A DNA stretch of 6,416 bases, from positions 678-7,093 of the forward strand of contig DPJP01000368.1 of assembly GCA_003542955.1 (NCBI GenBank). The letters are read 5' to 3'. Positions 1 to 5,560 of the stretch are shown here, in pieces. The notes beneath the pieces were generated by a model, which worked only from the letters and a program-made list of their open reading frames with translations, ran no database searches and was not told where the DNA came from. How positions within the stretch are numbered: the stretch's first letter is position 1; every line of letters starts with the position of its first letter. Source of the stretch: Armatimonadota bacterium (GTDB lineage: Bacteria; Armatimonadota; Zipacnadia; Zipacnadales; UBA11051). The translations under genes were made by a program, and so were the position numbers.

Positions 1-61
1 AGACGCCTTTGACGGTGCAGCCGGTCCCTTTTGCCGTTTGCTCACACTGGAAGCAGAACAT
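1..61 (-). CDS. hcp: Hydroxylamine reductase / hybrid-cluster protein Hcp, N-terminal fragment (runs off the left edge)
   Basis: Only the first 20 codons are in the window, but they read MFCFQCEQTAKGTGCTVKGV, the highly conserved N-terminus of Hcp. Cys3, Cys6 and Cys15 are three of the four ligands of the N-terminal [4Fe-4S] cluster; the fourth is expected at about residue 21, just outside. The C-x2-C-x8-C spacing fits class I Hcp of strict anaerobes such as Desulfovibrio and clostridia rather than the enterobacterial form. Known Hcp is a cytoplasmic enzyme of about 540 residues carrying a second, Fe-S-O hybrid cluster; it reduces hydroxylamine in vitro and is thought to act mainly on nitric oxide. 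The start is set by a GGGAGGT ribosome site five bases upstream. The gene lies 51 bp after the iron-sulfur protein gene on the same strand with no visible terminator between, so the two are probably co-transcribed. The rest of the gene cannot be assessed. Confidence 0.93.
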   Translation of the reverse strand, partial: MFCFQCEQTAKGTGCTVKGV

Positions 62-66
62 CGTTG

Positions 67-73
67 ACCTCCC
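67..73 (-). promoter_or_regulatory. Ribosome binding site of hcp
   Basis: On the minus strand this reads GGGAGGT, a strong Shine-Dalgarno match, with five bases to the ATG at 61. It supports the edge fragment being a genuine gene start rather than a chance match. Confidence 0.85.
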
Positions 74-112
74 ATTACAGGCATGTTTGAGGGGTGGTAG
101 CAGACGAACCGA

Positions 113-874
113 CTACGCCCCAATCTGTTCAATGCTGACGACCTCTCCGCGCACGCCCAGCGTTGTTACCGTCAGTGGGACCTCGGCGCCGGAGGCCTGG
201 AGGGCCTGCTCAACGATACTGACGATTCCGCCACAGCACGGCACCTCCATACGGACGACTTCGACCGATGATATGTTCTTTGCCGCGAAGATTGCCGCCA
301 GCTTGGCGACGTAGGGCGCGGTGTCGTCGAGCTTCGGGCAGCCGACGAGGCAGACGCGTCCGGAGAGAAAGCGCTCGTGGAAGTCAGGCGCCGCGAAGCC
401 GGTGCAGTCGGCGGCGATCAGCAGGTCTGCCCCATCCAGGTACGGTGCGGTGGGCGGCACCAGGTGCAGCTGCACGGGCCAGTTGGCCAACCGCGAATCA
501 GGTGTCTCACACGGAGCGCACGGGGCCTGCGCGTGAGAGGGCGCCGGCTCCAGGCTCCGCGCCATGCTGCCGGGGCAGCCGCAGGGCAGCGTGCTCGGGC
601 ATCCCTCGGATTCGGCCGCTTCCGCCGCCAGCTCGGCCTGGCGACGCGCCACCGCCTCAGGGTCGAAGGCAGCGGCAGTCCGCTTCTCGATGGTGATGGC
701 GCCCTGCGGGCATTCGCCCAGGCAGTCGCCCAGTCCATCGCAGTACTCCTCCTTCACGAGCTTCGCCTTGCCCTCGAGGATGGCGATGGCGCCCTCGTGA
801 CAGGCATCCGCGCACAGCCCGCAGCCGTCACACTTCTCTTCGTCGATGGTGATGATGTTCCTGGTTGTGACCAT
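113..874 (-). CDS. Cys-rich ferredoxin-like iron-sulfur protein encoded beside hcp
   Basis: A 253-residue soluble protein with 17 cysteines. Residues 1-65 form a bacterial-ferredoxin domain. Cluster I motif is C15-x2-C18-x2-C21-x3-C25, followed by His26 where Pro is usual. Cluster II reads C45-x2-L48-x2-C51-x3-C55-P, that is, canonical spacing with the second Cys replaced by Leu. An Ala/Glu-rich helical stretch (67-90) and a linker with C92, C98, C100, C119 and C122 follow. The C-terminal half (about 130-253) carries AADCTGF (155-161), VGCPKLDD (177-184) and a PCCGG motif (212-216). This architecture recurs in anaerobes next to hcp, where it is usually annotated only as a 4Fe-4S protein; electron transfer to Hcp is a reasonable inference, not demonstrated. 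The ATG at 874 is supported by a perfect GGAGGTGA six bases upstream and by a good promoter at 940-967. It is the first gene of the probable operon with hcp. Gene call is certain; biochemical role is not. Confidence 0.93.
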   Translation of the reverse strand: MVTTRNIITIDEEKCDGCGLCADACHEGAIAILEGKAKLVKEEYCDGLGDCLGECPQGAITIEKRTAAAFDPEAVARRQAELAAEAAESEGCPSTLPCGCPGSMARSLEPAPSHAQAPCAPCETPDSRLANWPVQLHLVPPTAPYLDGADLLIAADCTGFAAPDFHERFLSGRVCLVGCPKLDDTAPYVAKLAAIFAAKNISSVEVVRMEVPCCGGIVSIVEQALQASGAEVPLTVTTLGVRGEVVSIEQIGA

Positions 875-880
875 CTCGGG

Positions 881-888
881 TCACCTCC
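881..888 (-). promoter_or_regulatory. Strong ribosome binding site of the iron-sulfur protein gene
   Basis: The minus strand reads GGAGGTGA, a full complement to the 16S anti-Shine-Dalgarno, with six bases to the ATG at 874. It fixes the start codon. Confidence 0.9.
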
Positions 889-921
889 GGCGGTGGCGTA
901 TTGGGCCGCACCGCATGGCTT

Positions 922-947
922 ATTTGGTAAATCGGTATGAGTATACC
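922..947 (-). promoter_or_regulatory. Candidate operator: two adjacent dyads over the -10 and start site
   Basis: The perfect inverted repeat GGTAT-GAGT-ATACC occupies 934-947 and covers the -10 hexamer. Beside it, at 922-932, is ATTT-GGT-AAAT, a second short dyad. The element GGTA occurs at 926 and 934 (8 bp apart) and inverted at 944-947. Placement across -10 to about +11 is typical of a repressor site. A redox-responsive regulator such as an Rrf2/NsrR-type protein would suit an hcp operon, but the motif does not identify the regulator and none is encoded in the window. It does not match the TTGAC-N4-GTCAA palindrome of HcpR-type Crp/Fnr regulators. Confidence 0.45.
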
Positions 948-967
948 ACATTCCACCCGGATGTCAA
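940..967 (-). promoter_or_regulatory. Sigma70-type promoter of the iron-sulfur protein/hcp operon
   Basis: On the minus strand a perfect -35 TTGACA (962-967) is separated by 16 bp from a -10 TATACT (940-945, five of six consensus bases). Transcription would begin near 933, giving a leader of about 60 nt before the ATG at 874. The hexamers sit in a locally AT-richer patch of an otherwise GC-rich window. It is the best promoter in the sequence. Confidence 0.8.
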
Positions 968-1026
968 GCGCTTTTCTCAGGAATTGCAGCAGGAGTGCTG
1001 GGGACCGCCCGAAGCCGCGATCTCTG

Positions 1027-1290
1027 CTACTGACCCACAGAGCAGGTGATGGTGTGGACGGCGCCCTCCGCAGCGTTCTGCCCATCGCTCCTCAGCACGG
1101 GGCCCTCGTCGGGGATCGGGTCGTCGTGCTGCAAGAGGCTCTCAAGGTAGCACTCGATGGCTTCGCGGGCCATCAGGAGCGCCTCCGGGACGGTGTCGCC
1201 GCAGGTCAGGCAGCCCGGGAGAGCCGGCACGATGACCGTGTAGCTGCCTTCTGGTTCCTTGCGCAGAATGACGGTGTAGGTCCTCTGCAT
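1027..1290 (-). CDS. HicB-like antitoxin-family protein, apparently without HicA
   Basis: An 87-residue protein starting MQRTYTVILRKEPEGSYTVI, followed by VPALPGCLTCGDT (21-33) and a helix with EALLMAREAIECYLESLL (36-53). The pattern beta-strand, beta-strand, VPxLPGCxTxGDTxxEA, amphipathic helix is the HicB_like fold, a partial RNase-H-like domain that in HicAB systems binds and neutralises the HicA mRNA interferase. There is no C-terminal DNA-binding domain; the tail (54-87) is acidic then small and unrecognised. No HicA-like double-stranded-RNA-binding ORF with its conserved His was found on either flank: only 152 bp separate this gene from the iron-sulfur gene downstream, and the upstream region gives no HicA-like translation. 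Stand-alone HicB-like proteins are common and their role is generally unknown. The reading frame is open 24 codons further upstream, but I chose the ATG at 1290 because the domain begins there and GGAG lies seven bases before it. Confidence 0.85.
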   Translation of the reverse strand: MQRTYTVILRKEPEGSYTVIVPALPGCLTCGDTVPEALLMAREAIECYLESLLQHDDPIPDEGPVLRSDGQNAAEGAVHTITCSVGQ

Positions 1291-1297
1291 GTCACTG

Positions 1298-1301
1298 CTC
1301 C
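1298..1301 (-). promoter_or_regulatory. Ribosome binding site deciding the HicB-like start
   Basis: GGAG on the minus strand, seven bases before the ATG at 1290. It favours this internal Met over the upstream in-frame ATG at 1362, whose extra residues (rich in Ser, Arg and Thr) do not belong to the HicB fold. Confidence 0.65.
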
Positions 1302-1366
1302 AGGGCGTGGACAATGCCAGTACCCCAGCCCCCCGGGACGTGCGAGAGAGACTGGTACGCATTGGA

Positions 1367-1396
1367 AGAGTAGAGCACCGCGGGCGAAGACGTCAA
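1367..1396 (-). promoter_or_regulatory. Weak candidate promoter for the HicB-like gene
   Basis: The minus strand has TTGACG (1391-1396, five of six -35 bases), an 18-bp spacer, then TACTCT (1367-1372), which matches only three of six -10 bases. It would start transcription about 70 nt before the ATG at 1290. The poor -10 makes this tentative. Confidence 0.25.
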
Positions 1397-1494
1397 CGAG
1401 CAACGCACGGGCAGCGCGGAGCGTGGCGCGGGTGCGGCCCTCATGAGGGGCATCGGCCTCGTGCAGGCGCGCGGCGCAGTGGCGGGGAAACCAC

Positions 1495-1504
1495 CTCACG
1501 TGAG
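1495..1504. promoter_or_regulatory. Perfect 10-bp palindrome upstream of the secreted hydrolase-like gene
   Basis: CTCACGTGAG is a perfect palindrome centred on CG, ending 30 bp before the ATG at 1535. Directly before it, GTGG (1479-1482) and CCAC (1491-1494) form a second small dyad. CG-centred palindromes are typical of LacI-family operators, which often control sugar genes, but this one is short and could arise by chance. No convincing -35/-10 pair for the downstream gene was found nearby. Confidence 0.2.
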
Positions 1505-1522
1505 CAAGCGCAGCTTCGTAGC

Positions 1523-1528
1523 GGGGAG
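1523..1528 (+). promoter_or_regulatory. Ribosome binding site deciding the start of the secreted hydrolase-like gene
   Basis: GGGGAG lies six bases before the ATG at 1535. The frame is open 82 codons further upstream, but only this ATG gives a signal peptide at the protein's N-terminus. Confidence 0.75.
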
Positions 1529-1534
1529 TGGTTG

Positions 1535-4345
1535 ATGGTGCGTTCCGTCCGTTCGGCTTTGGTGGTCCTCGTCGCGGTTGCCATTGTGGCTACCGTCCGA
1601 GCGCAGATGCCGCAGGTGGTGGACCTGAAGAACCCCGGTTTCGAGGAGGGGCTCGATGGCTGGAGCAGCTGGTACGCGCGGCAGCCGGTGACGGTGACAA
1701 CAGTCGATGGTCCTAACGGCAAGTGCCTGCGCGCACTCGGCGAGGAGGGGTCGCGTGTTGTCGTGTCACAGGCGTTCGACGCCGCTCCACAGCAGTGGTA
1801 CACGGTGCGCTACCGCTACTATGCGGGGCCAAACGGCGCCTCCGGCGGCTGCATGGGCTATTGCCGCATCACGTTCAGAGATCAGAACGGCACCTTCCTC
1901 GACTATCCGAGCACACACGCACTCCTCGATACGTTCGATGGGTGGGTCGATGGCGCCCAAGCATTCAAGACCCCGCTGTCGATCGGGACGATCGACGTCG
2001 GCTTCAACCAGACCGGGGCTTCCGACCTGCGCATCGATGATGTGGTCGTGGAGCTGGTTCCTGCTCCGACCCCACGGCCGAATACGTGGGATCAGCTTGC
2101 GCGGCGGCGAGGCGAGACGATCGTCTTCTCATCGTGGCAGTACACCAACTCCGCGAAGCAGTTCCGGGATATGGGGCTGAAGTACGGCTGGCGCTACCGT
2201 CTCGAAGAGCAGTATGAGGAGTTGAAGAGCAGTCGGACGGTATCATTCTGGCGGGGTGAGGACGTCTATGCGCGGTACGCGGCGCATGGCATCAAGGCCG
2301 CACCCTACATCTACTTCGGCGCCCTGGACTATCGGAGTACCCACTACAACGGCGAGCCACCGGAGGACATCCCGCAGATGGTTGACCCAGTTTGGCATGA
2401 TGGCTATGTGCACGCCTGCCGGGAGGTCTGTGAGCATTACGGGCAGACTCCGGGGATCGAGTACGTCTTCGTCCAGGATGAATCGTACGGACGCTTCAAG
2501 AGCGGGCCCATCGCGGCCGAGAAACGCACGTCTGAGCTGTGGGCGACGCTGGATGACACAGTGCGGGAGAAGTACGGCCGCGGCCTGTACGGCCTGCCGA
2601 CAGGGCCGGATGACAAGAACCCCTATCGCTGGATTGCCTACTACTCCTGGGCGGCAGACACCTGGGCGCAGACGTTCAGACGACTCAGGGAAGTCATCGA
2701 CGAATCGGGCTGCGGCGCGAAGCTGCTCGGCCCGGACGAAGTCGGCGTGCTGATGCCGCTGCCGTGGGCCGAACTGGCGCAGAGCGTCGATGTCTTCACC
2801 GGCCAGTGCCTCTACAGCCGCGGCAGCGCGCAGATGCACGTTGCTGGTTTCACCACCAAGTACTCACATGACCTCACAGGCAAGCCGGTGCACAACGCCA
2901 CGCAGATAGTGAAGTACTCAGGCTCCCCGTCGCCGGAGGAGGTGCAGCGGCAATACTCCGAGGTGCTGCAGAACGGCGGCGAGGGCCAGATGCTGATCGC
3001 GGTCGAGTGGTTTGATCGCGAACTCAACCACCACCAGTTCAGCGCGCCGGAGCGCTGGGCGACAATCAAGAACCTCCTGCGCCTGATGTCGGAGTACGAA
3101 GTGCAGACTCCAGCCGAGGGCAACGTGGCTCTGCTGTACTCGAGCATCTCCGGCATGGCACAGGGCACAGCACTCAGCAGCAATGAGATGCTCTCAGCCT
3201 ACGCCATCTGCGGACCGAAGCTCCATGGCTGGCCGATCTTCGTCGACAGCCGCGCACTCCACAATGGCACATCAACGCTCGATGATTACGACGTAATCGT
3301 GATGCCGCGTGCGCCATACGAAACGCCTGAGGTCTTCGCCCAGCTCGAAGGCTTCGTGGCCCGCGGAGGGCTCCTGGTCTGTGCGGACCCGGGTGCACTG
3401 CAGACCGACCAGTTCGGCGATAGGCTGGGGGCGGCGCGATTGCTTGGCGCGCGACCGGAGGCCTGTGAGCGACAGCGCGACCTGACCGTCGCATGGCCGG
3501 GCGAGGCTGCGGCATCACGCCTGCGGGTATACGCCGCGGAATGCTACACGCTGCGGCCGACGAGCCGCGAAACGCAGATCGTGGGAATGTACCCCGATGG
3601 CACCGCCGCCGCGACCCTGCGGCCTTTGGGCTCCGGGCATGTGCTCATGTTCGGCGCGAACCCGTTCGGAAGCACGTATGTGTCTGAAGATGAGCAGTGG
3701 CAGGATTGGTGGCGACAACTCCTGGGCCGGTATGGCACGGAGATGAACCTGCCGATCTGGGACCTGCGGCTGCCCGACGAGGCGCTTGTGCAGGCTGAGA
3801 AGCCCGATGGCGTATGCCTCACAGGCAACAACTTCGTGCGCTGCCAGAATGGAGTCTACCTGGGTGCGAATCGGCCGGCGGATGGTTACTACATCATGTC
3901 GGTGGCGCCGGATGTCTCGGCAGAGTCGGCAGGAGATGGCCGGATCGCGTTCGCTGATGGTGATCTCACCGATCGCGTGCAGGCGACGAAGGGCCCGTTC
4001 GATTCAAGCGGCGTGGCGAAGGAGCCATACCGGGAAGCCGACTGGGCGAACCGCTGGAGTGCGGGGGCACTCACGGGCGGACTGGACATCGACTTCGTGT
4101 TTGCGGAGCCGCAGCAGCTCTCCCGCGTTGCCATCTGGTACTCCGGCGCTGTTGACGGGCTCACGGCCAGTGGCAGCGAAGGGAATGGCTGGAGGGAACT
4201 GGCGACGGTGCGCGGGGAGAACGTCGGGCCGGACGTGGTAGAGCTGGTGGTACCGGTGGCCGGCAGCTACTCGCATCTGCGGCTGCACTTCGCCGACCCC
4301 GGCGGCGAGTTGGCAATCGGCGACATCGAGGTGTGGGGCGAGTAG
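1535..4345 (+). CDS. Secreted multidomain glycoside-hydrolase-like protein
   Basis: A 936-residue exported protein. Residues 1-23 are a Sec signal peptide: Arg near the start, a hydrophobic LVVLVAVAIVATV core and a likely cut after VRA before Gln24. Residues 28-175 (NPGFEEGLDGWSSW, ending DDVVVELV) look like a carbohydrate-binding beta-sandwich of the CBM4/9 type. Residues 185-525 resemble a hydrolase TIM barrel, with acidic strand ends at D315-E316 (FVQDES), D401-E402 (GPDE) and E491 (VEWFD) as candidate catalytic residues. Residues 528-745 (VALLYSS, YDVIVMP, VARGGLLVCADPG, GSGHVLMFGANPFGS) resemble the class-I-glutamine-amidotransferase-like domain of GH42 beta-galactosidases. Residues 800-936 (FADGDLTDR, ending LAIGDIEVWGE) resemble a discoidin/F5-8C domain. 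I cannot assign a GH family, and enzymatic activity is inferred from architecture. It is followed 68 bp later by another secreted protein gene. No anchor or sorting signal is seen at the C-terminus. Confidence 0.88.
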   Translation: MVRSVRSALVVLVAVAIVATVRAQMPQVVDLKNPGFEEGLDGWSSWYARQPVTVTTVDGPNGKCLRALGEEGSRVVVSQAFDAAPQQWYTVRYRYYAGPNGASGGCMGYCRITFRDQNGTFLDYPSTHALLDTFDGWVDGAQAFKTPLSIGTIDVGFNQTGASDLRIDDVVVELVPAPTPRPNTWDQLARRRGETIVFSSWQYTNSAKQFRDMGLKYGWRYRLEEQYEELKSSRTVSFWRGEDVYARYAAHGIKAAPYIYFGALDYRSTHYNGEPPEDIPQMVDPVWHDGYVHACREVCEHYGQTPGIEYVFVQDESYGRFKSGPIAAEKRTSELWATLDDTVREKYGRGLYGLPTGPDDKNPYRWIAYYSWAADTWAQTFRRLREVIDESGCGAKLLGPDEVGVLMPLPWAELAQSVDVFTGQCLYSRGSAQMHVAGFTTKYSHDLTGKPVHNATQIVKYSGSPSPEEVQRQYSEVLQNGGEGQMLIAVEWFDRELNHHQFSAPERWATIKNLLRLMSEYEVQTPAEGNVALLYSSISGMAQGTALSSNEMLSAYAICGPKLHGWPIFVDSRALHNGTSTLDDYDVIVMPRAPYETPEVFAQLEGFVARGGLLVCADPGALQTDQFGDRLGAARLLGARPEACERQRDLTVAWPGEAAASRLRVYAAECYTLRPTSRETQIVGMYPDGTAAATLRPLGSGHVLMFGANPFGSTYVSEDEQWQDWWRQLLGRYGTEMNLPIWDLRLPDEALVQAEKPDGVCLTGNNFVRCQNGVYLGANRPADGYYIMSVAPDVSAESAGDGRIAFADGDLTDRVQATKGPFDSSGVAKEPYREADWANRWSAGALTGGLDIDFVFAEPQQLSRVAIWYSGAVDGLTASGSEGNGWRELATVRGENVGPDVVELVVPVAGSYSHLRLHFADPGGELAIGDIEVWGE

Positions 4346-4402
4346 GTACCCGAGCAGGCCGGATGGAACAATACCACATGGGCCTCAGCCGTGGACAGGG
4401 AT

Positions 4403-4410
4403 GAGGTGAT
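4403..4410 (+). promoter_or_regulatory. Ribosome binding site of the Asp-box protein gene
   Basis: GAGGTGAT, a near-complete anti-Shine-Dalgarno complement; the GAGG core ends seven bases before the ATG at 4414. A second in-frame ATG at 4420 is possible but would be spaced further than usual. Confidence 0.75.
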
Positions 4411-4413
4411 CGC

Positions 4414-5550
4414 ATGCGGATGGGCGGTCTGGTGAGGCGTGCGGCGGCAGCGGCATGCGTCGTGGCTGCCGGCCTGTGCCTGGGGGCATGGGCCCAGCCG
4501 ACGCAGGTGCCGTTCGAGGAGCACTACCTGTGGCTGGCCGGAGAGACGGTGTTCATGTCGCCCGACGGCGGGACGAGTTGGCAGGAGATGGTGACGGGCC
4601 TCCCGGAGACCGCAAGAGCCATCGACATCGTGGCGCTTCCCGACTCGGGGCCGCGCGCGCTGCTGCTGACGAATGACGGCCTGCTCCGCTATGAGCACTT
4701 CAGAGGCGCGTGGGCGCCGTGCGCGCTGCCGGCGCGCGACCGCCTGAGGCAGCTTCTGTGCGTGTGGGAGCCCACTGCCCGGAGCTTCGATGACGGGAGA
4801 GCTTACACGGGCAAGGGGCGAGCGGTGTACGCGCTGGGCGAGAGCTACCTCTGGCGGACCGGCGACGGCGGCGAGACCTGGATGTACCGGGACCTGCCGG
4901 TCGCGGGGGTGTGGCGCATCACGGGCGGCTGCGACGGCGGGCGCGAGATCGTCTACCTGCAGAGCCCGGGAGCCGTCCACATGTGCATTGACATGCACGG
5001 CAAGTGGCGGCAGCGCGATGGTGGGCTACCACTCGATGGACATACGTCGGTCATGGCGGCGGCAATCCCGAACGATCCCGTCCGCGCATACGCCGTCGCC
5101 GGCCGACAGGTCTACGCTACCCAGAGCGGTGGGCAGCAGTGGCAGTTGATCCACGAGAACGACGGCACCGGCTGGGCAGACCCGCTCGATGCCTGGGCAC
5201 TCGGCCCGCTTCCGGGGACGCTCTACCTGCGCTGGCAAGTCTCCAACCCAATGGCGCTGCCCGAGTTGAGCATCGGGGTCGAGGGGAAGCGCTGGCAGGC
5301 CGTCGGCGTGGACACCATCGATCTCGCCGCCGATCCGTTCAACGACGAAGGGCTCTTCGTGGTCCGTTGCGCGGAGAAGACCGAGATCGGCACTCCCGGC
5401 AAGAGCGAACTGCTCCGGGCACGCCTTTCCGACCCGGCGCGCTGGGAAGCTGTTGGGCCGGTCCCCGGCGGAAGCACTCTGGCAGTTGCGTGTCGGCTGC
5501 CCGAGGGAGCCTCCACGCCCGTGATTATGACGGCAATGCACAACGAATAG
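4414..5550 (+). CDS. Secreted Asp-box (BNR/sortilin-type) beta-propeller-like protein
   Basis: A 378-residue exported protein. The signal peptide covers residues 1-27 (RR at 8-9, an Ala/Val-rich core, cleavage expected after AWA before Gln28). Cys22 is preceded by AGL, a poor lipobox, so ordinary signal peptidase I processing is more likely than lipidation. Asp-box motifs S/T-x-D-x-G-x-x-W occur at 49-56 (SPDGGTSW) and 149-156 (TGDGGETW). A third at 236-243 (TQSGGQQW) has lost the Asp. W294 (EGKRW) may end a fourth, worn blade. Asp-boxes mark turns in the beta-propellers of sialidases, Vps10/sortilin domains and photosystem assembly factor Ycf48. They are structural, so they do not show sialidase activity. 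Residues such as DDVVSPDGG-style calcium sites are not evident. It sits between the secreted hydrolase-like gene and the dehydrogenase gene on the same strand. A glycan- or protein-binding role outside the cytoplasm is an inference. No closer family is recognised. Confidence 0.85.
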   Translation: MRMGGLVRRAAAAACVVAAGLCLGAWAQPTQVPFEEHYLWLAGETVFMSPDGGTSWQEMVTGLPETARAIDIVALPDSGPRALLLTNDGLLRYEHFRGAWAPCALPARDRLRQLLCVWEPTARSFDDGRAYTGKGRAVYALGESYLWRTGDGGETWMYRDLPVAGVWRITGGCDGGREIVYLQSPGAVHMCIDMHGKWRQRDGGLPLDGHTSVMAAAIPNDPVRAYAVAGRQVYATQSGGQQWQLIHENDGTGWADPLDAWALGPLPGTLYLRWQVSNPMALPELSIGVEGKRWQAVGVDTIDLAADPFNDEGLFVVRCAEKTEIGTPGKSELLRARLSDPARWEAVGPVPGGSTLAVACRLPEGASTPVIMTAMHNE

Positions 5551-5553
5551 GAG
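5549..5553 (+). promoter_or_regulatory. Ribosome binding site for a TTG start, overlapping the previous stop
   Basis: AGGAG begins inside the TAG stop of the Asp-box gene and ends seven bases before the TTG at 5561. No in-frame ATG or GTG is available at this distance, so it decides the start and implies translational coupling. Confidence 0.75.
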
Positions 5554-5560
5554 TGTTCAC

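Noticed and set aside
962..973. TTGAC at the -35 considered as half of an HcpR/Fnr-type palindrome
   Set aside because: The matching GTCAA arm is missing at the required spacing, so the sequence is simply the -35 hexamer. The adjacent AAGCGCTT palindrome is too short to interpret.
987..1000. Hairpin CAGCA-CTCC-TGCTG downstream of the HicB-like gene, considered as a terminator
   Set aside because: The stem is only five base pairs and is not followed by a T-run on the minus strand.
1291..1362. 24-codon N-terminal extension of the HicB-like protein from an ATG at 1362
   Set aside because: The extra residues are not part of the HicB fold, and GGAG seven bases before 1290 supports the internal Met.
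1289..1534. 82-codon in-frame extension of the secreted hydrolase-like gene, starting at an ATG at 1289
   Set aside because: It is Arg/Gly-rich low-complexity sequence with no domain, starts by overlapping the HicB-like start codon on the other strand, and would bury a clear signal peptide. ATG 1535 has its own GGGGAG site.
4471..4485. Cys22 of the Asp-box protein as a lipobox cysteine
   Set aside because: The preceding residues AGL do not fit the usual lipobox, in which small residues precede Cys, and a good AWA signal peptidase I site follows five residues later.
4267..4998. 243-codon open frame on the minus strand
   Set aside because: It is antisense to the end of the hydrolase-like gene and the Asp-box gene; the translation is Arg/Pro/His-rich with no recognisable motif, as expected for a shadow frame in GC-rich DNA.
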